Counted from the stretch's first letter, positions 46,701-57,104 are shown. The stretch: 64,000 bases of DNA from Planctomycetota bacterium (GCA_022711465.1 JAKLEZ010000001.1:868001-932000); one strand, 5' to 3'. The notes: generated from the letters alone by a model not told the origin. Translations and numbers: made by a program.

Positions 46701-47040
46701 GTGATGATCTCCTCTATCAAGGCTCGGCGACGATCTCCGTTTGTCTGGCCGCCGGGGTGAGTCCGTGTCTCCCTATATGGCTGTCGGTTCCCGGCCAGGT
46801 TTTCTACTTGCCTGTTCGATTCTGAGACATGGGGCGGCACCGCGATGCGGCTTGCTGCCCCCGCCCTGCTTGTCTGCTGGGGCCTCGGGGCGAGTATCTC
46901 AGACCTGCTGTCAGCGCAAGCTGTTCCTATGGAGTCTTTCCCTGAGGAAGGGAGAAAAGGCCACGGACGGTGCTCAGTCTTCGACTGACAGGTGTGATGT
47001 GCGATCGGGCCGAACACGAATGGGGGTGGAGCCTTTTGGA
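46701..47040. other. Intergenic, nothing recognised
   Basis: Gap upstream of the hypothetical gene. One single TGAGACA half-site at 46823 without partners; no gene seen. Confidence 0.35.
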
Positions 47041-47340
47041 ACGGGCTGTTGGCGAACCGGCAAGGCTCCCGGCCAGGTGAACAGGGCCTTCAACGGCTCG
47101 TTCTTCGCCAAGGACGAGGCTGCCAAGCGCGAGTACTCCACCGCCTTTGAGGAGAACACAGTGATCACCCCGTAGTACAGCCCCACCTGCCTGCTGAACC
47201 CAAGCCAGGATGTCGCGAATCTGTACCAGGAGGACACCGCTGACCTGGAGGTCAGCAAGGCCGCTTTTCAGGCCAAGGGCACGCCGGTCCGGCTGGTTCC
47301 GCGAAAAGCCCCGGCCAGCGGAGGGAACTCAAGCGTGATT
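47041..47340 (+). pseudogene. Probable decayed coding sequence interrupted by TAG
   Basis: One frame reads with protein-like composition on both sides of a TAG at 47173-47175. Before it stands GSFFAKDEAAKREYSTAFEE then NTVITP; after it YSPTCLLNPSQDVANLYQED then TADLEVSKAAFQAKGTPVRL. There is no start with a ribosome site. Family not recognised. It could be a gene fragment or a recent nonsense mutation. Confidence 0.3.
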
Positions 47341-47615
47341 CCGGGTAAGATGGGCTCGTCCTCCGATCGTGGGGCCGGGAGTGAAGGCCCCGGACTGACC
47401 GCGGACGCCCGGCGGTCTCTTCTGAGGAGACCCCGCGGTGAGTGGCGTGGCTCACCGTCAGGCGCGGACGGATGGTCCTTCCGGAGGGTGGAATTGCCGG
47501 ATGTGGATGCGGCTTCTGGCTGGTCGGCCGCCGGGTAGCGGCCCTGATTCACGGCCCGATGCCATGGGTACGTCATGGTCGACGCACCGCAAGGGCTCAG
47601 CGAGAGGAGTAACCA

Positions 47616-47858
47616 ATGCGTGTAACCAGGAAACGACGGCTTGCTCGAATACTGCTGGTTCTGGCGACGGTCAGTCTGATGGGCGCAGGCTGCAACGCCG
47701 AGAAGTTCCTTGCCTGGGGCACGTCCACGTTTGTGGGCACGTTCCTGGCCAACCTGCTGACCGGTGGTCTCGGGGGTTTCAGCACGACCAGCACGATTGA
47801 GCGGTTCTGCTACGAGAACGGCCAGCCGGTGGACTGCGCCAACATCCCGACGCAGTGA
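47616..47858 (+). CDS. Small hypothetical lipoprotein
   Basis: An 80-residue protein. The basic N-terminus RVTRKRRLARILLVLATVSL leads to a lipobox MGAGC (Cys about residue 26). The mature part has a Gly/Thr-rich stretch (FVGTFLANLLTGGLGGFSTT) and ends with a two-Cys motif (FCYENGQPVDC). ATG 47616 has an excellent AGAGGAG at spacing 6. It is convergent with the sialidase-like gene (39 bp between stop codons). No function known. Confidence 0.7.
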   Translation: MRVTRKRRLARILLVLATVSLMGAGCNAEKFLAWGTSTFVGTFLANLLTGGLGGFSTTSTIERFCYENGQPVDCANIPTQ

Positions 47859-47896
47859 TCGACAGATACTGGCGCGGCAGCTTCCGAGCCGTACTC

Positions 47897-49321
47897 CTAT
47901 TCGCCCGGCACGACCAGATCGGCCAGGAACTCGGCGGTGATCTTCTTGCCGAGCAGGAAGCATTTGCGGTCGGGATGCCAAAGCACGTTATTGCCACCGC
48001 ATGTCGTGAAGCTGCTGTAGACGCCGATATTCGTGTTGACCCGACGGCCGGGACTGGACTTTGTTCCGTCGGGTCCGACGCCGTCGTTGTCCATGAGTTG
48101 CTTGGACTCGCTGAACCAGATGGGCTGGTCGGCGGCTGGGCGGAACGCGCCCAGAGCGATGAAGGCCGGCCGGCGCGGCTCGGAGGTTCGCTCGGGCCTT
48201 GTCGTGATGTCGCCTCGGTTGTTGTGATGCAGGAGCACGTACCGACCGTCGGCCAGGCGGTAGATCGGGCAGCAGCCGACCGGCTGCAGGATGGGCCGGC
48301 CGTGATCCTTGCGAAGCAGCGGGCGGGGGTTACACCAAGTCGCGCCGTCGTCCGACGAGAGGCTGTACCAGATGTAACCGGTGTTCGTGCGCATCACGCA
48401 GAACAGCCGCTGGTCGGGCAGCCGGACCACACTGGGCTCTTGCGCGACACTCATCTGGGGATAGAGGTAGTGCGGCACGCGCAATGCATGGTCACCCCAT
48501 CCCGAGTAGCTCACCTTGAGATCCCTCACCTCCGGGTCGTTGTCCACATTCTCGAAGCGCATGAACTCGCACACAGACTCGATTTGCGTCCAGTTCTCGG
48601 GCTCCTTGAGCCAAGCCCGTTCGCGGTTGACCCAGTGCGAGTAGCCCACGAAGTACTTGCCGTCCAGATCGCGGCTCGGGATCTGCCAGACGATCCACTC
48701 AGCGGGCGTCTTTCCTTCCGGATCGTCATATGGACTGTGGGGCATGGGGATGGTCTGCGGCCGGGACCACGATTGGCCGTCATCGTCGCTATAGGTGCCG
48801 TCCATCGTGCCGGTGTGCATGGGAATCCAGCCGCTGAGGCCCTGATGCTGGTTGTAGATCACGTAGATCCGGCCGGACCGGGAGACCATGGGAAAACCCC
48901 AACTGGCCATGTGGGAGGGGTTTTCGCCCGAGCGTGGGCCGGCGACGTGGGCAGGTGGTGACCAGGTCGCGCCGCCGTCCTTCGAGCGTGCGAAGACGAT
49001 CCGATTAGCGGGACCCGGTTTCTTGAGGGACTGTGTCCAGACCGCCATCAGCCAGCCGCGGGGGCCTTCGAAGACCAGCAAGTGCTCGTTGTGCGAGTCC
49101 TGGGCCGAGCCATCCCAATGGCGCGGGATGTAGACGATGTAGTCCGGTCTGCTGCGCCGGGCCTCGCGTTGCAGGATTGTTTGAACCTCGGCGGGCGAAG
49201 GCTGGTCGTCTGCCCGTGCATGTGGCACTTCACCGGCCAGAGTGACGCCCAGTAAGGTGAAGAGTGCCGACCATTCGCATTTCCGGCCTTGTCCGGATCC
49301 AAAGACGGGTAAGCGTTGCAT
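47897..49321 (-). CDS. Exported BNR/Asp-box sialidase-like protein
   Basis: A 474-residue secreted protein with a hydrophobic signal (FTLLGVTLAGEVPHARA). It has several Asp-box repeats (S-x-D-x-G-x-x-W) of a six-bladed sialidase propeller: SKDGGATW, SDDDGQSW and SSDDGATW. Candidate catalytic residues of exo-sialidases (Arg triad, Tyr/Glu pair) are suggested but not proven by GRIYVIYNQH and SVVRLPDQRLFCVMRTNTGY. Exo-sialidase or another glycan-binding propeller activity is likely. ATG 49321 has AGGAG at spacing 6. It is divergent from the sulfatase genes, which together suggest degradation of sulfated, acid-sugar-rich polymers. Confidence 0.8.
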   Translation of the reverse strand: MQRLPVFGSGQGRKCEWSALFTLLGVTLAGEVPHARADDQPSPAEVQTILQREARRSRPDYIVYIPRHWDGSAQDSHNEHLLVFEGPRGWLMAVWTQSLKKPGPANRIVFARSKDGGATWSPPAHVAGPRSGENPSHMASWGFPMVSRSGRIYVIYNQHQGLSGWIPMHTGTMDGTYSDDDGQSWSRPQTIPMPHSPYDDPEGKTPAEWIVWQIPSRDLDGKYFVGYSHWVNRERAWLKEPENWTQIESVCEFMRFENVDNDPEVRDLKVSYSGWGDHALRVPHYLYPQMSVAQEPSVVRLPDQRLFCVMRTNTGYIWYSLSSDDGATWCNPRPLLRKDHGRPILQPVGCCPIYRLADGRYVLLHHNNRGDITTRPERTSEPRRPAFIALGAFRPAADQPIWFSESKQLMDNDGVGPDGTKSSPGRRVNTNIGVYSSFTTCGGNNVLWHPDRKCFLLGKKITAEFLADLVVPGE

Positions 49322-49590
49322 GACGTTCTCCTGCGATCACTTGGGCAGTTGCCTGCGAGGCTCTGCCTCATGATTAGGGCGCTACCCGACCGGCCTGAGC
49401 CAGCCGAAGCCCGGTACGCCGAGGTATGGCACCATGATACCGCCTGTCGCGAAGGAAACCGCCGATACCCGGGGCAATGACCAAGTCCCCATCGCCGCCG
49501 GTCCACGGTGGGCCTCTGGGCCTCTGTCGTTCGGGACACTTGTTGACCGAAGCGGTCCCCACAGGTAAACCGTACAAGCTGGAGCTTCAC

Positions 49591-52329
49591 ATGTTCGGAC
49601 CCGGAATCCATGCACTGGTTCGGTTTCGTTTGCTCTTCCCCTGGCTGTTGTTGGCCCTGGCTGCCCCCGCTGGCCAGGGTGCCGAGCGACCGAACGTCCT
49701 CTTCATTCTCGTTGATGACATTGGCCCGGAGTGGCTGAGCTGCTTTGGCAGCGAGCATGCCACGCCCCATATCGACCGTCTGGCCAAGTCGGGTGTGCGT
49801 TTCACCCACTGCTATGCCACGCCGTTGTGCACGCCGAGTCGCCACATGCTCTATACCGGTCGCTACCCGTTCCGCACCGGCTGGGTCATTCACCACGACG
49901 TGCCGCGTTGGGGAGAGCCATACTTCGACTGGACCAAGGAGGTCACGTTCTTCCGTTACCTGCGTGATGCCGGCTATGCGACGGCTATCGGCGGCAAGTG
50001 GCAGCTCAACGATCTCCGCCGTCAGCCGGACGCTCTTTGGCATCACGGATTTGACGAACACTGCGTCTGGCCGGGCGCCGAGGCCGGCCAGAACCGCGAC
50101 ACCGAACGGTACTTCGACCCCTTTGTACAAACCGACGGCCGGCGGCCTGACTACACGGGCAAGTTCGGTCCTGATGTGTTCAACGATTACCTAATTGACT
50201 TCATGAGGCGTCACCGCGACGGTCCATTCTTGGCCTTTCATTCCATGGTGCTCACGCACACCCCTCTGACCGCGACCCCGCTCAACCGCGACCGGAATCT
50301 GAAGGGCGCTGCTCTTTTCGCCGGCATGGTGGACTACCTGGACCTACAGGTTGGCCGTCTGCTCCAAGTCCTCGACGATCTCAAGATCCGCGAAAAGACG
50401 ATGGTCATCCTCGTCGGGGATAACGGCACCGTCAAGGGCGTGCCTTGCCGGATGAATGGCCGGCTGGTCGACGGCGGCAAAGCCACGCTCCTGGAGGCCG
50501 GCATCTGTGTCCCGCTGATCATCAGCTATCCGGGCAAAACGCCCGCGGGCAGAGTGAGCGACGAACTGATTGACTTCTCCGATTTTCTGCCCACGCTTCT
50601 CGAACTCACCGGGGTGAGGCCGCTCGAGGGAATCATTATCGACGGCAAGTCCTTTGCGGCCACCCTGCTGGGCGAGCCGGAGCCCCGACCTCGCCGCACC
50701 TGGATCTACTCGCAGTACGGCCGGAAACGAGTCATTCGCGACCGGAGATTCAAGCTGACCTCCGACGGCGAATTGTACGACCTGCACACCGACCCGGAGG
50801 AGAAGCAGGACCTCGCCAACAGCCCTGACTCCGAAGCGAAGGCCGCCCAGACCAGGCTCATGGCAGCCCTTGACTCGCTGCCGAGCGGTCAATCGTTGCC
50901 TTTTGCTCAACATTTGGGGAGCGGAAACGAGGAGCGTGGCATCGATTCCAGGGCCAGACGCAAGCCTGCGTCCAGCCCGTCGGAGGTTTCGGGAAAGAAG
51001 CCCAACATCCTCATCTTCCTGGCCGATGATCTGGGCATTGGGGACATTGGCTGCTACGGCTGCAAGGATATCAGGACACCCCACATCGACTTGCTCGCCC
51101 GGAATGGAGTCTGCTTCACCCAGTATTACAGTGCCGCCCCGCTGTGCGCCCCCTCGCGCGCCGCCCTGCTCACTGGCAGAAGCCCCGCCCGCATTGGTCT
51201 TTTGCTCGAGAAGAACATGGCCGGCCGGCCGGGCGAGCCGGGCCTGCCGCCCGAGGAGACCACCCTCGGCGAACTCGCCAGAGCCGCCGGCTACGCCACC
51301 GGGGCGATCGGCAAATGGCACCTTGGCTTTGCGCCGGAATCCTCACCCCACAATCAGGGTTTCGACTTCTTCTTTGGTTTCCATTCGTCGCTGGTGGACT
51401 ACTACTCACACATGAACTACTGGACCGACTCTTACTTTCATGACCTCTACCGCAACCGCGAAGAAGTCCACCTGGAGGGTCAACACACCACCGACCTGTT
51501 CACCGGGGAAGCTATCCAGTTCATCGACAAGCATCAGAAGGACCCGTTCCTGCTCTATGTCGCCTTCAACGCCCCGCATTACCCCATGGTCCCGCAGGCA
51601 AGGCACCGCCAGAACCACCCCGGAATGCCCAAGGCCAGGGCCGAGTACGCAGCCCTGGTCGCCGGTCTGGATGAGGCCGTGGGCGTGATCCTGGAGCATC
51701 TGGACAAACGCGGGCTTTCCGAGAATACCCTGGTCATCCTGACCAGTGACAACGGCTGCGCGCCTCCTTCTCTGCGCGGCGAGGGTGGCGGCAGCAATCA
51801 CCCGTACCGTGAATACAAACGCAGCCTTTTCGATGGCGGTATCCACATGCCCTGCATTCTGCGCTGGCCGGCCGCCGTGACGGGCAACCAGACTCGCTCC
51901 CAGCTGGCCATCGCTGTGGATCTTTTCCCCACCGTGGCCGAAGTCCTTGGTGGCGAAGTGCCCGTCCACCGGGCCATCGAAGGCCGCAGCTGGGTGCCGT
52001 TCCTCCTCAACCCAGACGCCCCCGGCCACAAGACACTGTGCTTTGAGTGGGACGATCAGTCGGCGGTGCGCCAGGGCAAGTGGAAGCTGGTTCGCAACGG
52101 CTATGTCGATCTGCTCCATTCAAAGGACAAGCCAGGCGCCAAGGCCGGGCGCGCTCAAGGAGCGGATGGCATCTTCCTGTCCGACATGGACAGCGACCCC
52201 GGCGAACAGATCAACCTTCGCTTCAGGTATCCCGAGGTGGTCGAAGCACTGCTGAGAGAACACGCCGCCTGGCTGAAGTCGATCAGCGAGGATCGAGCCG
52301 CAGAGGGCCGAAAGGCGCTGCCGCAGTAG
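49591..52329 (+). CDS. Exported two-domain sulfatase (tandem fusion)
   Basis: A 912-residue secreted protein made of two full arylsulfatase-type domains on one chain. The signal peptide is LLFPWLLLALAAPAGQG. Domain 1 (about 30-430) has RPNVLFILVDDIG, LCTPSR (Cys80 becomes formylglycine), GGKWQL and VGDNGT. Domain 2 (about 468-910) has KPNILIFLADDLG, LCAPSR (Cys519), GKWHLG and TSDNGC. A charged linker (about 435-467) joins them. Domain 2 has no own signal, so the fusion is the functional unit. ATG 49591 has GGAG at spacing 6; an earlier in-frame start exists at 49477. Cys-type maturation needs a formylglycine-generating enzyme encoded elsewhere. Confidence 0.9.
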   Translation: MFGPGIHALVRFRLLFPWLLLALAAPAGQGAERPNVLFILVDDIGPEWLSCFGSEHATPHIDRLAKSGVRFTHCYATPLCTPSRHMLYTGRYPFRTGWVIHHDVPRWGEPYFDWTKEVTFFRYLRDAGYATAIGGKWQLNDLRRQPDALWHHGFDEHCVWPGAEAGQNRDTERYFDPFVQTDGRRPDYTGKFGPDVFNDYLIDFMRRHRDGPFLAFHSMVLTHTPLTATPLNRDRNLKGAALFAGMVDYLDLQVGRLLQVLDDLKIREKTMVILVGDNGTVKGVPCRMNGRLVDGGKATLLEAGICVPLIISYPGKTPAGRVSDELIDFSDFLPTLLELTGVRPLEGIIIDGKSFAATLLGEPEPRPRRTWIYSQYGRKRVIRDRRFKLTSDGELYDLHTDPEEKQDLANSPDSEAKAAQTRLMAALDSLPSGQSLPFAQHLGSGNEERGIDSRARRKPASSPSEVSGKKPNILIFLADDLGIGDIGCYGCKDIRTPHIDLLARNGVCFTQYYSAAPLCAPSRAALLTGRSPARIGLLLEKNMAGRPGEPGLPPEETTLGELARAAGYATGAIGKWHLGFAPESSPHNQGFDFFFGFHSSLVDYYSHMNYWTDSYFHDLYRNREEVHLEGQHTTDLFTGEAIQFIDKHQKDPFLLYVAFNAPHYPMVPQARHRQNHPGMPKARAEYAALVAGLDEAVGVILEHLDKRGLSENTLVILTSDNGCAPPSLRGEGGGSNHPYREYKRSLFDGGIHMPCILRWPAAVTGNQTRSQLAIAVDLFPTVAEVLGGEVPVHRAIEGRSWVPFLLNPDAPGHKTLCFEWDDQSAVRQGKWKLVRNGYVDLLHSKDKPGAKAGRAQGADGIFLSDMDSDPGEQINLRFRYPEVVEALLREHAAWLKSISEDRAAEGRKALPQ

Positions 52330-52368
52330 CGTGGATCGTGGTTTCGCCGGCGACCATGAGGGCCTGTC

Positions 52369-53808
52369 ATGAGGACACTCCTTTCGCTGCTTCTCGTTTT
52401 CGGTTCCGAGCTCGCGTGGGCCAGGCAGCCCGTCGAGCGCCCCAACGTGCTGTTCATCCTCGCCGACGACTTGGGTTGGGGGGATCTGAGCTGCTACGGG
52501 CACCGGCAGGTGAAGACACCGTGGCTTGATCGGCTTGCCGCCCAGGGCACACTGTTCACCCAGTTCTATGTCAATGGCTCGGTCTGCTCCCCGAGCCGCT
52601 GCGCGTTCATGACCGGCCAGTATCCCGCCCGGCACCGCATCCACGGCCACTTTGCCAGCCATGAGTTGAACGCCCGCCGCGGGATGTCCAACTGGCTGGA
52701 CCCAGAGATTCCGAACGTGGCCGCTCTGTTCAAGACAGCGGGCTACGCAACCGCGCACTTCGGCAAATGGCACCTGGGAGCCGGGCCAGGCGCCCCCAAC
52801 CCAACCGCCTACGGCTTTGACCAGGCTCGGACGATGGTCTCGGTGAATCCCGGCTGGTCCGAGCCGCCGGATCAGTTCTGGCCGAAATCCACCAGCCAGC
52901 TCGTGGATGAGACCCTGCGTTTCATCAGAGCCAACAAGGATCGACCTTTCTACGTCAACCTCTGGACGCTGTTGCCGCACGCAACGCTGAATCCGACGGA
53001 AGAGCAGATGCGGCCCTACAACCACCTCAATCCGGGTTCGGGTATCCGGCACAAGGGCGCAGAGGCCATCTACTATGCCTCCGTCGGCGACCTTGACGAG
53101 CAGATCGGGCGACTACTGGAGGGGTTGGAGGAGCTCGGCTTGGCGGACGAAACGCTGGTGATCTTCGCCAGCGACAACGGACCAGAGGACATCCACATCG
53201 TGAACGCCGGGCACAGCGGTGTCGGCTCGGCCGGGCCCTTTCGAGGCCGCAAGCGAAGCCTGTACGAAGGCGGCATTCGCGTTCCTTTCATCGTGCGCTG
53301 GCCGTCACACGTTCCCGCCGGACGAGTCGAGGACCGGTCGGTCGTCGCCGGTGTCGATTTTCTGCCGACGATGTGTTCGCTGGCGGGAGTTCAACCGCCG
53401 GCACGACACGCCCTGGATGGCGAGGACATGAGTGATGTGTTGTTGGGATCAGCGCGGCCACGGCGAACAGCGCTGATGTGGGAATGGCGATTCAACATTC
53501 CCGGCGAACCGTTCCACCGCAGCCCCATGCTGGCCATCCGCGAAAGCGACTGGAAGCTGCTCACGAACCCTGACCGCAGCCGAACCGAGCTGTACGATAT
53601 TCCCAGCGATCCGACACAGCTCAATAACCTCGCCGAACGCCGTCAGGACCTGGTGGAACGGCTGGCGACCAAGGTCCTGGCTTGGCACAGGAGTCTGCCG
53701 GAAGGTCCGATCGAGGCGAGCGCGGGACGAGACAACTACCCTTGGCCCGGCAGAAAGGACTCGCCGGCGCTCGGGCCGCGATCCGGCACCACCCGTCAAC
53801 CGCGATGA
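52369..53808 (+). CDS. Exported sulfatase
   Basis: A 479-residue secreted arylsulfatase. Signal peptide LLSLLLVFGSELAWA; N-terminal metal Asp pair in RPNVLFILADDLGWGDLSCY; formylglycine motif VCSPSRC with Cys73; GKWHLG; SDNGPE with the second metal Asp-Asn. Compared with the fused protein it is closest to domain 2. It lies 39 bp behind it with GAGGG at spacing 6, probably one operon. The C-terminal extension (RDNYPWPGRKDSPALGPRS) is low-complexity. Confidence 0.92.
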   Translation: MRTLLSLLLVFGSELAWARQPVERPNVLFILADDLGWGDLSCYGHRQVKTPWLDRLAAQGTLFTQFYVNGSVCSPSRCAFMTGQYPARHRIHGHFASHELNARRGMSNWLDPEIPNVAALFKTAGYATAHFGKWHLGAGPGAPNPTAYGFDQARTMVSVNPGWSEPPDQFWPKSTSQLVDETLRFIRANKDRPFYVNLWTLLPHATLNPTEEQMRPYNHLNPGSGIRHKGAEAIYYASVGDLDEQIGRLLEGLEELGLADETLVIFASDNGPEDIHIVNAGHSGVGSAGPFRGRKRSLYEGGIRVPFIVRWPSHVPAGRVEDRSVVAGVDFLPTMCSLAGVQPPARHALDGEDMSDVLLGSARPRRTALMWEWRFNIPGEPFHRSPMLAIRESDWKLLTNPDRSRTELYDIPSDPTQLNNLAERRQDLVERLATKVLAWHRSLPEGPIEASAGRDNYPWPGRKDSPALGPRSGTTRQPR

Positions 53809-54107
53809 AGGCCCGGTCCCTGCTTTCAGGGCGTGAGAACGGCGGCGTGGCATACATCCCGTGTCGCCGGAGGTCGTGTGGCGGACAGATCGGATCGGCC
53901 GGGGTCTGGAAGACCGGAGTACTCCGCAGCCTCCAGGAACCGACCGAGAGGCTGGCGATACCAGCAGGGGGGATGCCGCCTGCAGACGAGTGGCGCGATC
54001 ACGAGGAATCGTTGTAGAATGACGGACGCCGCTCGACCTTGGAGTCATGGATGCCCGGGACGTCTCGAGTGAGAAGGTCGCGGTCATTTAGATGGGAGGA
54101 GGATACA

Positions 54108-57104
54108 GTGACGAACACCATCGCCCTGACAGCAGGGATCATGCTGGCGATCGGCCCCCTGCTCTGTGGGGCAGGCGGCGTCTCGATCGAGGAGACGAGG
54201 CTTGACATACCCACGTACGTTCTGGGGCCGGAGGACAAGAGCCCGCCCCTATGGAATCAGAACGTCTACCCCTATCCATTGCAGACGGACATCACGCGAG
54301 ACAAGCGAATGGTCCCTCATCGTGTCGTCATTCTGGAGAACGATTTCACCCGCGTGCTTATCCTGCCGGATCTTGGAGGGCGGATCTACGCGGCTCACGA
54401 CAAGACCCACGGCGATTTCGACTTCATTTACCACAACCACGTCATCAAGCCGGGGCTGGTAGCGTTGCGTGGCGCGTGGCTGTCCGGCGGCATCGAATGG
54501 AACTTCCCGACACTCGGGCACACGGTCAACACGGGCTCGCCGGTACAGTACAAGATCATACGCGGCAAGGACGGCAGCGTGACCTGCGTCGTGGGCGCCA
54601 CGGAGTGGGTTCGCCGCATGCGTTGGACCGTTGCCACGACCGTTTTTCCGGAGCGCTCCTCGTTCAGGACCCGGATCACCCTGTTCAATCCGACGCTGAC
54701 GCACAACAACGGTTACTTCTGGGCCAATGCCGCCACCCACGCCTGGGCAGACACCCAAGTCATCTTTCCACCCACGGACTACACTTACGCGAGCCGGCGG
54801 GCCAATCCCGAACCGTGGCCTCTCCACGGAGGAATCGACAAGTCCTGGTACAAGAACATCCCCTACCCCTCTGATTACTTCTGCGGAGTCCCCGGCGACT
54901 TCAACGGCGTCTACAACATGGACCGCGATTGCGGGACGGCCCATTGTGCTTCTTCCCTGGAATCGCCCGGCAAGAAGTTCTGGACCTGGGGAACCGCTCG
55001 AAGCGGGGCGATATGGGAGGACATTCTGACCGACAACGACGGGCAGTATATCGAGGTCCAGTCCGGTCGATGCCCCACGCAGGGCGATACATGGATCTTC
55101 GAGCCTCATATGCAGGAAAGCTGGGACGAGTACTGGTATGCCCTCAAGAAGATGAAGGGCCTTGTCAAAGCGAATTCCGATGCCGCGGTCAACTTCCGTG
55201 TCGAGGGCGACGACGCCATCGCGGCGGTCAACGTGACCCGACCTTTTCCGAACAGCTGCGTCAAGGTATTCCGTGACGACACGGAAATACACAGCGAGCG
55301 AGTCGATATGAGCCCTTCGACCCCGCTGGTCAGGCAGATCCCGTTGCATGGCACCGGCACGGTGTACCGCCTGCTGGTCCTCGATGCCGACGACCGCGAG
55401 ACCATCTTCTACTCGACCAAGAAGCCGCCGATTCCCCGCCCCGAGCTTCAGCCGGTCATGCCTGACCGAGGCGAGCTCACCGCAGAGCAGGCCCAGCTGG
55501 CGGGCCACTATGCCCTGAAGCAATGGGACGTCGAGAAGGCGGTGATGTGCTTCCAGGAGGCCCTGCGCAAGGACCCCGGCCTCGCGACGGCCTCGGAGTC
55601 GCTCGGACTCGTCTACTACAGGACGGGCCGCCTCAAGGAAGCACTCGACCTGTTCCAGCGTGCCCTGGAGCGGAATGAGGACCAGCATGCCGCACGCTAC
55701 TACCGGGCGCTGTGCAAGATCGGACTCGGCGTCGGTGAGAGGACCGAGGAGGACCTTCACATGGTCGGGCGGCGGGCGGCCTACCGGCACGTCGCGCCGC
55801 TGGTTCTGGCCTCGATGGCGGTCGGCCGCAACGATCTGGTCGCAGCCGAGCGGTACCTTCGCCAGGCGGTTCGGCACAACCCGGACGATCCTAAGGCTCG
55901 CATCCTTCTGGCAGCGGTGTTGAGGCGGCGGGTTTCGGCTGACGAGGCGGCCGCCATCGTTCGGGGCGTCCTCGAGGACGATCCGCTGAACGCGCTGGCC
56001 GCGGTGGAAAGCCACCTGCAAGGCGGCGCCGGTGAGCTCGGGCTGCTCCGTGACGATCCGCAGTACTATATCGAGACGGCGTGCGATTACGGAGAGATGA
56101 ACCTGATCGAAGATGCGATCGCCGCGCTCAGGCTGCACGAGGAGCGAAGAAACGCGGCGCGGCATCCGTTCGTCTTCTATCATCTCGGGTACTACTGCCA
56201 CAAGCGCGGAGAGGATGCGGCCGCTCGCGATTACTTCTCCAAGGGCTCGCAATTGTCTCCTGACCATGTCTTTCCGTTCCGGACGGAAAGCGAGACCGTT
56301 CTTCGAACGGGCCTATCGTGGTTCCCGGACGACTGGAAGCTGCACTACTACCTGGGCACGCTCCTGAGCGCCCGGATGAGATGGCAGGAGGGTCTGGTCC
56401 ATCTCCGGCAATCGCGGGCCGGGGCGCCGAAATACGCAACCCTGTATCGGAACCTCGGAGAGATCTACTGGGCCAGACTGAAGGAGCATGACAAGGCGGC
56501 GACCGAGTACGAGACGGCGATCGCGTGCGATCCTGAGGACCCCAACCTGTATGTTTCGCTGGATCGCCTCTATGAGCTGCTAGGGCGAGAGGACAGGCGA
56601 GCCGAGCTGTTCACCCGGCTTCCTGCCGACGTCGGCCGCAACTGCAATCTGCTGCTCAGGAGAGCGGCCTTTCTGATCGACGACAGCCGCCACGATGAGG
56701 CTCTCAAGATCCTGCGAAGCGCCACCTTCCATCCGTGGGAGGGATGGACGGGGGCGCGAGAGGTTTACCTGCGCGCCCACCATACACGTGCCGACGCTCT
56801 CATGCGCGAGGGTCAGTACGAGCAAGCGATCGAGGACCTTCTGGCTGCGATGGAGTATCCGGAGAACCTCGGAACGGGCAAACCCGACAATCCAGTCTAC
56901 GTCGTCGAGCACTATAAGCTGGGCTGCTGCTACAAAGCCCTCGCGAGGAAGCAACAGGCCCACGAGTACTTCCACAAGGCTGCCGCCGAATCGAGAGCGT
57001 CAGCTGCCGATGAGATCCGCTCCAGAGCGGGGGCCATCAAGGAACTCGGCCGGATTCAGGAAGCCGAGGCCCTTCTGGACAAGGCAGGGCTCAAATCGGA
57101 GTGA
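54108..57104 (+). CDS. Exported DUF5107 domain and TPR-repeat protein
   Basis: A 998-residue protein starting at GTG 54108, 5 bp after GGAGGAGG; earlier ATG starts have no such site. A hydrophobic N-terminus (IALTAGIMLAIGPLLCGAG) serves as signal. Residues about 30-340 form a DUF5107-type beta-rich domain with the family cluster LPDLGGRIYAAHDKTHGDFD, then FIYHNHVIKPG and GGIEWNFPTLGHTVN. Residues about 460-998 hold TPR helices, e.g. WDVEKAVMCFQEALRKDPGL, LKEALDLFQRALERNEDQHA and EHDKAATEYETAIACDPEDP. DUF5107 resembles galactose-mutarotase-like folds, so glycan binding or epimerisation next to sulfatases is plausible. Confidence 0.85.
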   Translation: MTNTIALTAGIMLAIGPLLCGAGGVSIEETRLDIPTYVLGPEDKSPPLWNQNVYPYPLQTDITRDKRMVPHRVVILENDFTRVLILPDLGGRIYAAHDKTHGDFDFIYHNHVIKPGLVALRGAWLSGGIEWNFPTLGHTVNTGSPVQYKIIRGKDGSVTCVVGATEWVRRMRWTVATTVFPERSSFRTRITLFNPTLTHNNGYFWANAATHAWADTQVIFPPTDYTYASRRANPEPWPLHGGIDKSWYKNIPYPSDYFCGVPGDFNGVYNMDRDCGTAHCASSLESPGKKFWTWGTARSGAIWEDILTDNDGQYIEVQSGRCPTQGDTWIFEPHMQESWDEYWYALKKMKGLVKANSDAAVNFRVEGDDAIAAVNVTRPFPNSCVKVFRDDTEIHSERVDMSPSTPLVRQIPLHGTGTVYRLLVLDADDRETIFYSTKKPPIPRPELQPVMPDRGELTAEQAQLAGHYALKQWDVEKAVMCFQEALRKDPGLATASESLGLVYYRTGRLKEALDLFQRALERNEDQHAARYYRALCKIGLGVGERTEEDLHMVGRRAAYRHVAPLVLASMAVGRNDLVAAERYLRQAVRHNPDDPKARILLAAVLRRRVSADEAAAIVRGVLEDDPLNALAAVESHLQGGAGELGLLRDDPQYYIETACDYGEMNLIEDAIAALRLHEERRNAARHPFVFYHLGYYCHKRGEDAAARDYFSKGSQLSPDHVFPFRTESETVLRTGLSWFPDDWKLHYYLGTLLSARMRWQEGLVHLRQSRAGAPKYATLYRNLGEIYWARLKEHDKAATEYETAIACDPEDPNLYVSLDRLYELLGREDRRAELFTRLPADVGRNCNLLLRRAAFLIDDSRHDEALKILRSATFHPWEGWTGAREVYLRAHHTRADALMREGQYEQAIEDLLAAMEYPENLGTGKPDNPVYVVEHYKLGCCYKALARKQQAHEYFHKAAAESRASAADEIRSRAGAIKELGRIQEAEALLDKAGLKSE

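Noticed and set aside
46823..46829. Single TGAGACA half-site
   Set aside because: An isolated 7-mer is expected several times by chance; no partner half-sites at 11-bp spacing.
54249..56267. Long minus-strand open frame opposite the DUF5107-TPR gene
   Set aside because: Shadow frame; the plus strand has the DUF5107 and TPR motifs and the ribosome site.
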